Under the pieces are notes generated by a model. That model saw nothing but the letters and a program-made list of their open reading frames with translations, did no database searches and had not been told where the DNA came from. A program made the position numbers and the translations under genes. 64,000 nucleotides of DNA from Marisa cornuarietis (lineage: Eukaryota; Mollusca; Gastropoda; Architaenioglossa; Ampullariidae): positions 21,028,501 to 21,092,500 of the forward strand of contig SMMW01000001.1 of NCBI GenBank assembly GCA_004794655.1, given 5' to 3'. Below are positions 35,401 to 48,236 of the stretch, in pieces; the stretch's first letter is position 1; every line of letters starts with the position of its first letter.

Positions 35401-38400
35401 TACTAGAGGCCTGGAAGCAAGCAGTTGGATAGTTGCTATCCAGCAGCTAGGTAAGTGGCAACTTGCTAAAGTATTATTGACACAGTGCCTGTAAAGAGGT
35501 CTTAGATATGCAACAGCCATAATTTCTTAATATGCTAATTAGTATCACTTGCAAAACCATTTCTAATATATGCTTGAAACATTTTTTTCTAAGCTAGAGA
35601 AGTTGGCAAATTGAAATATATTTTCAATCATGTGCACAGCACTGTGTTTGAATGTATGTGCACGTGGATGCTAAGCCAAAGTTTCCAGTACAAGATTGTC
35701 AGAACAAAGGCACAGCAGGCCCGAATGGCTAGCGACATTTGCTTCTCTAAAGGAGGGGTGACTCTGCGCCATGAACTCCATCAAGCTCTCAAATAACAGC
35801 GGGCTCTCTTGTTGATGCTCTTTGCTAGGATTTTGTTTGTGATCACTGATGTGCAATTATTATGCAGCAGGATGGAGGCATAAAAATTGCACAACATCTG
35901 AAAAAATAATACTGTGAGGGTGGAAAAGGTGACGTTCAAAAAAAAACAAACTTGAACATCATCATCAACACACAAAGTATCTGTGGCTCTGCAGTCGTTT
36001 CCTGTTTATTAGCAGTAAAGAACAATGACTTACTCGGTACAGTTTTTCAGGGCTTCCAGCACTCTCAGCCAGCAATGTTTTCAGTTCTTTTAGGATGCTC
36101 ACAATTGTGGATGGCAGTGACTTCCCCCAAATGTTCTTGCCATACACGTCTGGATGTGCTAAGAACTGATGGTCCCCAAGGCTGCTCTGTCTGTTAAATA
36201 ATTTTACCAGTGTTTGGAATCAAACTCCTAACACTTACGATGCAGCGACACAAGTAGGATATATATGTGCATGCTTCAGGAAGACAGAGTCAATCAAGTG
36301 AAAGCTATCCAAGGCCTATTTAAAATTCCACATTTAAATGAGTTGTGTTTTTTTAATTCAGTAACCTACTTCTCTGATTATTAAAACTAATGTATAGTGT
36401 TGTCAAATAGTAATAAATTTATGATTTATATAGCGCATAATCATGCTCATCAAGGAGCATGCTCTTAGCGCTTAAGTAGGCGACATAGACAAAATACAAA
36501 GGATGGAAGGAGAAACAGCTGCAGACAAGTAATAAAAGACATACACAGAAAACACGCAGAGGAATTGGGGAATAAACAATGAGGATGGAGAGTGTCATAA
36601 ACCTTCAAAGAAAATAAAGTAGGGGGAGTTGTCAACTATTGACAGCTATGTTGATTGGTTCATCATCCATTTATGTAATTTGTGTTCTGTTTTTTCTTTA
36701 AGTGTGTGACCCACTCTGCGGTGAGTCATGGATGCTGTCTCAAATACAGCCCTGATTTTTCTTTACAAACAGTACAGCCAAAGCTGTTAAACAATTTTTT
36801 TATATCATTCTTACCCTGTGTGGACCACAGAGATGATGCTGGCAATAACTGATTTAATGCAGTTGCAACTTTGTTGTAATCTGAGAGGATGTCAAGGGAT
36901 AAATTCTGAAGCCATAAAGTCACGGTAATTATTGTCGTCTCATTGCTGGATTCATGTGGCAGGTCAGTCTGCACATGATTAATCTCATGAGCAAAAAGTT
37001 CTCACAAGAAGTAAACATGAAATAACTTTATCGTTTAGCTATGCAAACTAATAGTGACTTGTTTATTGAACGTTTTAATAGACGGTAAAATAAGGCCTTA
37101 AATCTAATAACTGTCAAAACAGTAAACTGTATGTGGTACACCATGTCAAAGTCATGGGATATGAAAAGCACAGCCCAGTCCTTTTAGCCTGTGATAACGC
37201 AAATACACATTGCTACAAGGTGGGTAAAAGGAGTATCAAAGCCACCAGCCACAGCAAGCTTTAAATCAAAGACTGCCTCCAAAGTCAAGTTGACTATCTA
37301 CAAGGTTACGGAGACTGCTAATATACTGCAATAAAATAATACTGTTTACTCAGTTATTCTGTCATGAACCAAATGTCATGATTACAAATGCTGCTGCTGC
37401 TGCAAAACAAAATATATAACAAATGATATGCCTATGATTCACAATGATAAAAATACAGTATAACAAGAAAGAAAAGCAAAGAACAATTCAATAATAAAAT
37501 CTTAAAAACTGTGCATGCAGGAATACAAAGAATTCCAAAAGAAAGAGAAGGGAGGACAGTCTAACAATAAAGAAAGGCACTCTTGGAGCAATTCACATTT
37601 ACAAATGTTTTGTGATGTTAAGTCGCCTAAAGTAGGCGGGGTTCAGCATCAAAGGATACAATGTTAAGTTGCCTAAAGTAGATGGGTCAGCATCAAAGGA
37701 AGTCCAATATAAAGTTGAAATCTGCTGTGCCACGTCTCGACAATGTTGTTCACATTTTTCTAGCTAACAGTGCATCAAGGCCACACATCAATGAACACAC
37801 AAAATTAATATTACATAAATAATAATTATTACATCAATGGATTTTGAACCAAATATACTGAGCATTCCCTCCCCTGAAAAAAAAATCATGAAAAGCCAAT
37901 GGCTTGCTGGGCCAGAATTATATTTGTTAAAATGTCAAAAAATAGATTTTATCACAGATTATGCTGATATTTATGGAAATGTTTTGGAAGCCAAGCTGTT
38001 AACGAAAGAAGCCTATTAAGATGGGAAAAAATCCCTACTCTCTCTGAACATGGCTAAAGACAAAATCTCCAAGTAAATTACGTTAAATATATTAGTAAAT
38101 TATCTGCCTCAGATGGACAGTGACAATGACTCTTGAGTTCTTGAAATCCTCTGTGATGTGCTCACAAAGCTCCTGACATTTACACAAACCTGTTGCACAA
38201 CTTGGACCCACCGTGTCCCTTCTTGACCACTAGTGGAGGCCAGGGCTGTGACAATGGCAGGAGGCGGAGAAGAGCGATAGGTGTTGCAAGTCAGCAACAG
38301 CAATCTCAATGCAGACAACCACACTATACTGAGGCGGACATATTCGCACTGGAACTCCAGAGGGTGAGCTGGTGTACTAGCAGCCTGTAAGAGAAAGGAA

Positions 38401-41400
38401 AGAACAAAAGAGCTCCAGAAATTTTGAGATGTAGAATTAAAATACTACAACTGTCTGCAGCACAATGTCTACCTCATCTTACCCAGAAATGCTGGTAGTA
38501 CCAGAGCAGAAGGGGTTGGGGGATGAGAAAGAGTCTCCTTATTTTCTTAAGAAAAAGACTCTTCGGGCAATGCAATTCACTTCTGATGGAAATAAAATAA
38601 TACCATTCATTTATATATCCCCTTTCCTTCCACCAAAAGTGTGTTCCAGCATTCTACATTCACACATATACAAAAAGGCAAATAAGCACAAGTTTAGGAG
38701 AGGCATCATCAAATGTACTTTCATGCATGCAAGTGGTCTCTCTTCACCCAACTTGCTTGAGGGGACCAGGTCTCTGCAGTAATATTTTTTCTGCTTTGAT
38801 TTGATGAGATTTTACTGTCATTGCATTGACTTAGACTTTCTGATGGCACCCTGGGCATTATACTGGACTTTTTACTTGCCATGGCTTTACTTTTTTTCTT
38901 CTTGTACTGATTTCAACTTTCTTAAGTCTGTCTTCTAATGCCATGTCTCTAGAAGTTCTTGCTGCGATGAATCTTACATCATCACTCAACAGTCATACCT
39001 TTTAACAATTTAAAGCAGTTTCTCTCTGCTTGGTGGTCAAGTGGATACCATCAATCTCTGCCCGACTTTATCCACATTCTTGATTACTGATCAATCTAAT
39101 ATGCTTTTGACAAATGACTGTACAACCTGCAAATCTTATCTGTGACCCAGATCTAAAGACAGGGTGTTATCTTCAGAACAATCCTTGCATTCCATTAACT
39201 TCTTTAGCATGTGTGTCACTTTAAGCAAAATGCCATGAACTTGCCCATAGACCTGGGATATGATGCTATATGACTTTATTATTATTCCCATTGTGTTAGC
39301 ATGCCTACATTCAAGTGCTCAGTAGCGTCTTTGTGCTGGCCAGCTTTCCGCCTTACCTTGAAAGCAACAAGTGCACGCTGGTAGCTCTCAAGACAACTGG
39401 AAAGGCAGGGGACAACACTGAAGCCATTCAACTGCATGTTGTGCAGATGCCTTCGCGCTTTGCAGACATTCTTCAGTCCCAACAGCCAGTTGTAGTAGCT
39501 CTCTGAGGACACCTAATCCCAAAAATCATGACAGAAAGTATTTAAAAAAAAACTTTAAAAATTATTCATGGAAGAACAAAAACACAAAAAAATGATGCAA
39601 ATATATTTTTGAAATTTAGTGAAAGTTGTTATGCATGTCAAAGACAATCTAAATATGAAGAGATAATGCATGCTCACTCAGAGAAAGAGACAGGAGACGG
39701 GCAGATGCACAAATGCATCTGCACATGCATGCACACCCACCCACATAAGTTAAAAAAAAATTGACTCACCTTGTATGCAAGATCAGAGAAAATTAACTCT
39801 GCAAAAGAGAACTGGCCATAGCGCAAAGCTTGTCGGGCAACCCTATAGGCCTGCCAGCTCTCACACTTCTCCACAGCTAGTCGCAGAGTTGCCTGCACGT
39901 CTGGTGGCATTATCTGTTCTCTTGCAGCTTGGAATATTAATGTACAAAGCTGAACCTGCACAGCAAAGGTGCCAAGGGTCACAAATCCTTCATTTCTTGT
40001 GGTTTTGGAAACTGATAAGGGTTTTTGTGGAAGTTAGGTGCAATAAATCACACAAAAAAGTCTTTTCATCGCATAATGTCCTACTTTGTAAAACTCATGT
40101 GTGCTTGAATAGGCACACATATCATTATCACACTAGGTTTTCTAAAAATGGATACAAAAATACCAAAAGAAAGCATAAAAATGTACACAGATAAATGAAT
40201 TAAAATGATTCCTGAAGCAAGCATGCATGTGCACATTTGCACAGACTTATAAATGCACATGTACGCACCTGAACAAAGTCACTAGGAAGCCCCTCTATTG
40301 TCCACTTCTGCAGCAAAGCCAAATAACTGGAGGCAGAACCTTGAAGGCTATCTGGAAACTTGTTTCCTATTGCTGTCAGTGCTTCACACACCAGCTGGGC
40401 TGGTTTGCCTGGAGCCATATCACAAATTCCACATAATCTTCTGTCATCATTGCTGTCACCAATGCAACCTCAATGACCATCACCTTAAAATGACTTCTCT
40501 CCCTTAATACAACATTCTTCAGATTGTATACAGTGTTCCCTCGCTACTTTACGGTTCGTTTATCGCGGACTTAAAATAAGTATAACGTCCCTACTTTGCA
40601 GAAATTCACTTATCGCAGGTGGGCCTGGAACAGAACACCGGGGATAAGTGAGGGAACACTGTATTTCATGTCATGAACATTCAAGGATGTTGTAATAACA
40701 CACTAGCTCCAGCTATTGACTTGAGTTCACTGCCTCCTGCAGTTATTGCACTGTCTTCTGTAAATTAAGATTGAGGATTCCACAAGCTAACTGACAGATC
40801 ATGCTAGATATTTGTACCTGATGTCCCTGCTGACTAACAGATCATGCTAAATAGTTGTACCTGATGTCCCTGTTGAAAATTCCAGAAGCTAACTGACAGA
40901 TTATGCTAAATATATGTACCTGATGTCATACTGATCATCTCTGTAAGAATCTCCACAAAACTGCTTGCTATTTCTGAGTCCAAACTGCACAGATCCACTG
41001 CCGCCTTTAGTACAGCCTGCAAGACAAAATGTTTTACCATTTTCTCAAGTGATGCCTATTCAAGAGTGCAAACAGAGACAAGTTGGGTTTCTGCTCTTGT
41101 AGCTAAAATGGCTGATGTACATTTTGTTCAATTTTCACCAATTCCATGTCTTGCACTGCTCTCTCCTGTTCACTAATTTAGCTCTCTTGAATGCTCTACT
41201 CCACAGCCAAAATGAAATAAAGAGACCTTTATTTGGAGTATGAATATGACATTTTTGGGAAAAATAATTTACACAAATCACTATAGCTGTTCAGCTTTTG
41301 GAGTCTCCAAAGGTCAGCTGTTGACAGCCATGCCAGATAATGTAAAGGTGCAAGAAAACTATACCTTCAGATCCTGCTGAATCTTCCCCACATCTGTGAG

Positions 41401-44400
41401 AGCCAGAAAGAAAAATGTCTGCACAGCGCTTACAACTTCACTGGGAATGTCACCAGGCATCCCTGCAACATTCAACAATCTTACATCAGATATGTGTATA
41501 GTAAAATGGATTTTTCAGATTTTTCAGGCCAAAGTATGTTGGATTCAAAGAGATTTCCACATGACTTTTTTATAGCCATACAGCAGAAATCACCAAGTAT
41601 AATTCTGGGAGTATACACGTCACTAATAATCATGGAATACCTGCTATGTTACTGCCATATATTATGTTTAAGGTATATCACAACATATTGGTCATTACAA
41701 ACTGATGGCCGAACACTGCTCAGCAATGTCAATTCTCTGATAATAAAAGAAAAACTAAAAATGAAAATGACATTATGCAGACCTGAAGAGAAAAACAATG
41801 ATGTGTTATTTCACTGCCCTTTCTCTCAATCTCCAGTCAAGCAAAAAGCATCAATTATTTTTAGATGGGATTTTTTTCCCCAAAGTATCACAGGTTCTTC
41901 TACTTTCTCAGAACCTGATGTATTACTACTCGGCTACACTTTATTTTTCAAATATTTCAGAGACTATCTAGACACAAGACTGAATGAAAGAGACTTACAT
42001 GAGGCTTTAGCAATATGTGTGAGAACCTGAATACTTCGGGCAGCGAGGCTAATGTTTTGGTCAAAGCAGCACTTGTAGCATGCAGCATTGATCTTGTCAA
42101 CTGAAACAAAAAGCAAGCACTGACAAGCTCTGACTTCCAGGTTTCTCTGAAAAAAAAAAATTCTTACCAAAGCAAGGCTGCCTGAGCAATTTCCTTGTTG
42201 TAAACATATCGAAATCCCCATGTCTGTCTCAAGGAAAGGTATATAAATACAACATAAATGTTAAAAAAGACTTACTGGTGGCTCTAGATAGCAGTTTTAA
42301 GGCCACTGATTCACAAATGGCATTTAGTGCACACACAGCCATTACCCTCAGCTGTGGAGATGATGTCCTCTCCAAGAAATTGATTACTTCCTGCAAAGAA
42401 AGACAACAGAAAGATTTAGCCCCTTTCTTTTTCTTGAAATCTGCTTGTATAAATTTAAAAGACAGCTATGGAAGAGAATGAATAATTCAGCAAGCAAGTC
42501 TGTTACTTTTTGAGGAATTTATCATTGCTACTCAATACCTCAATACATTTTTTATTAATAAGCATTTAAAAGAAGGGCAAAACTCCCATATGGCTTTTAA
42601 TGAAGTACATTAAAAGTTAGGATAAATTAAATATTAATATTTTTCTCCATTGTCAAATATTTCAATAATTAAAAATGAAATTTTCCTTGTAAATTATCTT
42701 TCTTCGATACCTACTAGATCTCTAGTATCAGGAATATAGGGCTACAGCTGCTATTTAATCAAATGAATTAATACCCCTGGTCAATGGAGTTAGTGTCCCT
42801 GGCTGCTAGAAGACCCACCAAATCCAGATCCATTCACCCTATAACTACAAAAAGCTCTGCAAAAGGGAGATCAGAAATGTTTTTGTCAATCTCCCCCAAC
42901 CCACTACAACCGATACAAACACAGGGAATGATGGAAGGATCATTTCATTGGGTCATCTGGTATCAATATTGGGCCAACAGGTAAGTACCAATAAAGAATA
43001 ATTTACAAGGAAAATTTTCCTACATTAATTTTACTGAACCACTGCTAGGAGTATTACTATCATGAGGTGGGGTCTGCCGCATTTTCTGATAAAGCAACAT
43101 AATTACAGTAAAGTTTAGCCCATGGCATGGTGTGCAGCAAAGATGAGGCCAAACAGATATAGAACAGCAAAAAGGACAGACAGATTAGAGGTAGAGTGTT
43201 GTGATGCTGTGTCCAGCTGGCGCAAGGTTATCTTCATCCACGAGGGCACCTGTGTGTAAACCAATCTGCTGCTAAAACCCAAGGAAAAGGCCACCCTGGA
43301 CCACATAAAGGACCCAAGAGTCAACTGTAGTGTGATGCAACCAAGCTAAAGCATGGGTTTATAGACAACAACCAACATGAGGCAGTTGGGCCAGGGTCCT
43401 GCAGCAAAGGTTGCTCTACACCCTTTTTGCCAGAAGGGAGGATAGGGATGGACGAACCGCTAGCAGCAGTGGGCCAGTGCCCTTGCTCACTGCTGGAGCT
43501 CAGGTGGGGGAAGCAGAGCTTACACCTTTTGAAGATTTCATGGAAGGGATGTCGAAGCTGGCCCCCCAAACAATACCTACAATGCCTGCCCACCTTTCCC
43601 TGCCAATAATATTAAGCAGCACATCAGGAAAGAGGTGGGGCATAAATGGACATTGAGTCAGAAAAAGCATTCACCTAGCAAGTCTTCTAGCAAAGAGACA
43701 CAGCTGCCCTGGCTTTGCATAATCTGTCATTCACTGCAGAAAAAAAGTGAGCCATCTCTCTTAAAGCTGTCATAGCAGGACAAAGGAAGACTAGAAGAGA
43801 CTTCTCTGCAAAGGATGGAAACCTCATTCCAATTTTAAAGAAAAAGAAAAAAAAGATGAGACACAGACTGGAGCCAATGTTCATAATGGTCCTACAGAAC
43901 AATGGAAAAGGTGCTGATTGCCTTCTAGTCTTTCTTCTTTTCCTAAGGTACCGTTGGTGGAAGAAGGCAGAATAAAATTATGCTGTGCATTGCGGCAAAT
44001 AATGTGAGATGGAATGGTGGTAACTGCACCAGAAGAGAAAAAAAATCCCAAGGCTTCTATCCCAAGGTCAAAAAAGTGGTTGGGTGGACCACCGACCAGA
44101 GCCTGTCTCAACAACAGTCTTTGTCAGAGACCAACTGCCCACCAGGTACAATGAATCGAGGTCAAAAACCAATCGAAAGGCTGGTAAACAGAAAACTGCT
44201 TGATACCATGGCCAGAAGTCACAGCAGAACAAGGACATGAGATAAAAGACTTATGGTTATGTCAGCAATCTTCTGAACAAAAAAATTCAAGCAATGTGAC
44301 GAGAGGAAGAAATGTAAAGATGGGGGAAGGTGGCAGGACGTCTGGTAAAAAGCTATTCCGAGCAGATGCAAAAAAGTGTGAGTTAATTCTTCCACAATGT

Positions 44401-47400
44401 CTAGACAATGGTCTAGGAATAGAACTTGACAGAAAAAGAAAAAAAATCAGTGGCTCGCAATTTCGTTGTGTTGGAAAAACTCATCTTCATCAACATCAGA
44501 ATTCAAAGTCTCTGCCAGTTCTGCATGCCTGCAGCCATTCGTAGACGAAAAAGGACTGAGAAAACTGAATAGCGACTGAAGGCAGCACAGGAGGCAAGAG
44601 CGGGTGGAAGTGAGAAGAGCTCACAACAGTGGTCAAGCCAGTCATGCCAAGGATGCCTGAAGAGCACAAACTAGGTTGGACCTGTGTGACATGGTAGCAG
44701 CTGCTTCCCTGCCAGCCATGTAAAGAGGGTGCCCCATTCCCCTACCTCGAGGGAAAAAAGTTACTCCACAGAGAAGGGTCAATAGGCAAGGGATGGCAAA
44801 TAGGAGACATTTAGCTGTCCCCAGAGGTCTTTGAAAGCCATGAACCAAACAAAAAGACTGCTGAGCTCTCTTTTGCAGAACTTTTTATAGTGGGTTCAAT
44901 CGGGCTCTAGCTTCCAGGAATGCTAACTCCATTGACTAAGGGCAATAATTCATTTAGTTACAAACCACTTACAGCCCTCAAACTCTTAACAGTTTGGTCG
45001 TCTGGTAAAGGTAATGAAAAAATAGTGAAAAGAATTACAACTGATGTCACACAAAAAAAAAATTGCTACCTCTACATCGCTGGTCTGCCAAAGATGTGGT
45101 CCTCTCCTTGCTAAGAGGCACAGGTTACGCAAGCAACAAAGGTGGATATCATGGCGTGGGTCTGACACAAGGAGTTGCAGAAGCCGTGCAACATGTGGAG
45201 CAACATTAACCAAAGACTGAACAGCCAGTCGAGTCATGGTGTCCAAAGTCAGCAACACAAATTTCTTTGCTGGGTAACCCTCGAGGAGAGACTCACACAC
45301 TGCAAATGCCTGACAACAAATAAATTAAAGAAAAGGTCAATGAAAAGCCTTACCTAGAACACTAAATTTACCTTCATGTTTTAAAACAAAGTCATCTACC
45401 TTACCTAATCTTTTGTAATCAAGAGAGAGAGAGAATGTTATTGACATATACAAGATGGCCACTGATATTCATTAACCAACCACACGCTAGAAAACCTCAA
45501 CGGCTTACTCTACACTAAATATCTTTAATTTACAGTGAGCATCAGATGACATCAACAGTGATATCAATTGTACATGTTGTAGTGATATCTGAAAATTTTT
45601 TGCAAAAAACACATTTTTATTTCAAACATTGTACATGCACAACCATCACCTTACTTGGGCTGCTGTATCGGCATCATGATGCATATGACGTAGACTGGGG
45701 ATCAACTTCACTTTGAGGTCAACTGGTGTGGCAAGTCCAGACAACATGGCCACCATTTTGCTGCATATCGTTCTTGCAAACGTTCTGCAACCCCAGAAAT
45801 CAACCTAAGCAAATGCTCCACATACAATCTCAGTACAACTGATAGCTTAACTCTAAATCAACTTTCAAATTCCTAGCATTACATGTTCATGTTTCCAAGC
45901 GGTGGATTCACCCCGGAATCTCAGATCACAAAAATGGTGGTTACTGAACGGTACCAATCTATTAATACAATCACAACTTTTGATATATCACTGATATGAT
46001 CAGTGGCACAAGAAGATCAGACAAAAGTCCTTATAATTTCACTTATACCTAGATCACATTAGAACACTTTATTCTCTATAACAAAAGATTTTTTCAGACT
46101 TTAGACATTAGTATAGGCGCAGGCACATGACTGTCTCAAAAGAGAGAAATTCCTTTGATCTTAAACAGCATTAAGAATAAAAAAGTCAACACTTACAAAT
46201 GCTGCAATACATTCTCTCATAAAAAGGAAAAGCAGAGATGAACAATATTTAAATACTCATGACAACTGTGTGTCAAACAGAACTTCCTCCTTTATTCTTA
46301 TCAAGCCTCACTTTGACTTTTCAGAGAATTTATCTGCAGCAAATATGGATGCTTCAACTTCAACAGCATCATGTGAGTCGAGAGCAAGGATGATGCTGTG
46401 ATGAATCAGAGTCTTCTCTGGAACAATGCTAGCAATGCTGCCCATCATTCTGCAACAAAAATAACAAAATCTTCAGCTGTAGGCATAACCCCATGAAGTG
46501 TATTTAACCCCAAAAATACAAATTTTATTTATAAAAGGTAAAATAAAAAGTGCCTCTATCATGAATGCATAAGTGAGAAGCATTCTAGAATTTAGTGATC
46601 ACTGTCTACAACGATGAAAAGCTCTTCTCTTTCATTCCCTTCCATCTCTCTCCCACCCCCCACCAAAAAAAAAAAGAAAAGCATTTTATTTTGCTATATA
46701 GGCTTTGGGAAGCGGATGGCCGAGTGGTTAGAGCGCTGGCTTCCGAACCAGCGCGCTGGTTCAATTCCCAATAAGCGCAGCAAACTTCCCCCAGTCGACC
46801 CAGCTGACGGGAATGGGTACCTGACTCCATAGTGGGTTAGGGAAGGTAAGGCAGCGAGGGAGAGGAGATTGGCACCACCCTCATGTAAATGCTGGCCCCG
46901 AGAAAAGTGGGGTCTCTAACACCTCACTCCCCTACGACCTGAAAAGGTTATGGGATGACCTTTACCTTTTACCTTTGTCTGTCTTTCTGTTAAGTTCCTA
47001 CAAACAGACATGGAAACAAAAGACCCAGAAATATTATGGGTTGAAAAGAAAGAAAAAGACCTTTCACATGTAGCCATAATAAATGCTTAACTAGTGAATT
47101 ACCTTAGAGTAATAGCCCTGGCGATTGGATCATTGCTGTGAATAACCCCAAAAATCCTCCGAAGAAATTCGTCAACATTTAGAATTTTATCTAGATGTTT
47201 TTCACTTTGCTGCACTACACGCAGAATGTTAAGTCTGATGAAGTTATTACTGTCAAATAAACAAACAAAAAAATACATCATACATTTGAAACATAGAACT
47301 GCAAGATTTTAATGTTATTGCATACCTAAAAAGGCATAAAATAAAGCATGCCAGAAAATATAACCAGTCCTCTAGTCTCTTTACCTCCCCTTTTACTGCA

Positions 47401-48236
47401 CAGAAGATGCAATACAATACAATTTTATTTATCCCCAAGGGCAATTTCAAATAGTGCTCGCACTACCAGTAATACGTCATGCCGCAGATGAAAGCTTAAG
47501 AGCAAGTCTAAGTCAATTAAACAGTGACTGCTTAAGCAGTGATTTATGGTTTTAGTTTCTACTCTTTTCACTCTGCAATAATCTCAGTTTTTCTCTCAAA
47601 CTGTAGAGTGATCTAGTGTCAAATATGAGTGGGCTTGACATACCCTACACGGTAAACATCAGCAATTTTCAAGAGTGCAGAATTGATCAAGATAGGGAAG
47701 GGGTACTTCTCGAAAAGCCGTGGAAATTTGACGATGGCTTCACACTGTGTACCTATTTTGCCGGATCGAAGACCTACAACATACAGCACAATCAGCTTTT
47801 ACATAAAAAATAAATGTCATGTAAATTTGAAATTTGACAGTGGAAAGACGCATGTGCACAGTTATGACAGTGTTCCTACAGGCAGATGGTAAAGAAAGAG
47901 GAGAGAGAGAGAGAGAGAGTGTGTGTGTGTGAAGGGCTGAAAATAAAAGGTTTGGGGAGTTATTAACAGGTAATTTGCACTTTCTCGGCTTGAAGTTAAA
48001 CAGCTCAGTCAGATCTTTCGCTTGGTCAATCATGAAGAGATTTTTGACTAGATTAAGGTTGCAGTACATGTCCAAAAAACAGACCGCACATATTTCAAAG
48101 ATTTGGAAGAATGCACAGCCTGTCAGTCAGGCAACCCAGTACCTTTATCAAGTTCTGTAAGTGCCGAATTTGCATCTTGCTCTTGCTCGGCTGAAATGCC
48201 ATCAGCAGAACTGCGTGCGATGAAAGAAGCCGACAT
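32465..48236 (-). CDS. INTS7: Integrator complex subunit 7, about 20 exons
   Basis: INTS7 is an alpha-helical HEAT/ARM-type subunit of the nuclear Integrator complex, which cleaves snRNA and paused-pol-II transcripts. Exons from the start: 48143-48236, 47644-47773, 47103-47249, 46312-46449, 45655-45784, 45070-45309, 42276-42390, 41999-42100, 41365-41462, 40920-41016, 40269-40408, 39770-39955, 39357-39512, 38190-38384, possible 24-nt 37302-37325, 36815-36968, 36034-36190, inferred 35692-35763, 34765-34863, 33208-33408, 32465-32758. Diagnostic blocks: EQDANSALTELDKGLRSGK, FP.LF.KYPFPILINSA, SEKHLDKILNVDEF, VIHSNDPIARAITLR, GLATPVDLKVKLIP..RHMHHDA, LTLKVEGVIQRG, VEPHNEYFSTSFVLPF, HTGPRTTLNIKS. 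Total is about 990 aa (human 962). The 36815/36190 junction is out of phase with the best donor, so an exon or donor there is wrong. The C-terminus carries eight Ala where vertebrates have Gln-rich sequence. Confidence 0.94.
36405..36480 (-). repeat. LINE 3'-tail fragment, in an INTS7 intron
   Basis: 'taataaatttatgatttata', 'tagcgcataatcatgctcat' and 'ggagcatgctcttagcgctt'. The hairpin-capable GAGCATGCTC core and TAGCGC ends match the copies at 31690 and 18745. Confidence 0.6.
37616..37702. repeat. Two-copy tandem duplication, about 48 bp
   Basis: 'gttaagtcgcctaaagtagg' ... 'tcagcatcaaagga' is followed at once by 'gttaagttgcctaaagtaga' ... 'tcagcatcaaagga'. Intronic in INTS7; no function seen. 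Confidence 0.75.
40531..40661. mobile_element. 131-bp Tc1/mariner-pogo-type MITE with TA target site
   Basis: The ends are CAGTGTTCCCTCGCTA and, inverted, CAGTGTTCCCTCACTTATC. They are flanked by TA on both sides (40529-40530 and 40662-40663). TA duplication with CAGTG..CCCTC ends is typical of pogo/Tigger-like non-autonomous elements. Very well preserved inverted repeats suggest recent activity. It lies in the INTS7 intron between exons 10 and 11. Confidence 0.85.
40788..40927 (-). repeat. Triplicated splice-donor region of INTS7 exon 10
   Basis: Three imperfect copies of 'aactgacagatcatgctaaa' + 't.tttgtacctgatgtc' occur at about 40788-40825, 40832-40868 and 40889-40927. On the minus strand each copy reads GACATCAG|GTACA. 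The copy at 40919/40920 is the donor of exon 10. The other two (40860/40861 and 40817/40818) are donor-like decoys within the intron, both preceded by AG (caacag, cagcag), so each could define a tiny GGACATCAG pseudo-exon. Confidence 0.8.
42738..44978. mobile_element. 2.2-kb element with about 80-bp imperfect inverted ends, class unknown
   Basis: The left end 'agggctacagctgctattta' ... 'aaatgaattaatacccctgg' 'tcaatggagttagtgtccct' and the reverse complement of the right end 'agggctgtaagtggtttgta' ... 'aaatgaattattgccc' 'tagtcaatggagttagcatt' align along about 80 bp. The interior has only short frames on both strands and no domain I recognise. No target duplication was found. It occupies most of the INTS7 intron between exons 6 and 7. 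Confidence 0.65.
46712..46975 (+). repeat. tRNA-derived SINE, copy 4, with near-intact pol III promoter
   Basis: The head looks like a tRNA: A box TGGCCGAGTGG, an anticodon-arm-like GCGCTGG/CCAGCGC stem around a TTCCGAA loop, and B box GGTTCAATTCC (one change from GGTTCGANTCC). The head lacks a clear acceptor-stem match and runs straight into a SINE body ('cccagctgacgggaatgggt', 'acctgactcc', 'cagcgagggagaggagattg', 'gtggggtctctaacacctca') ending in 'accttttacctttg'. It is the most complete of the four copies. It lies in INTS7 intron 3, opposite to the gene. Confidence 0.85.

Noticed and set aside
46712..46785. Functional tRNA gene (Arg-like CCG/TCG loop)
   Set aside because: A and B boxes and an anticodon-like arm are present, but no acceptor stem closes and the sequence continues into a SINE body seen at three other loci.
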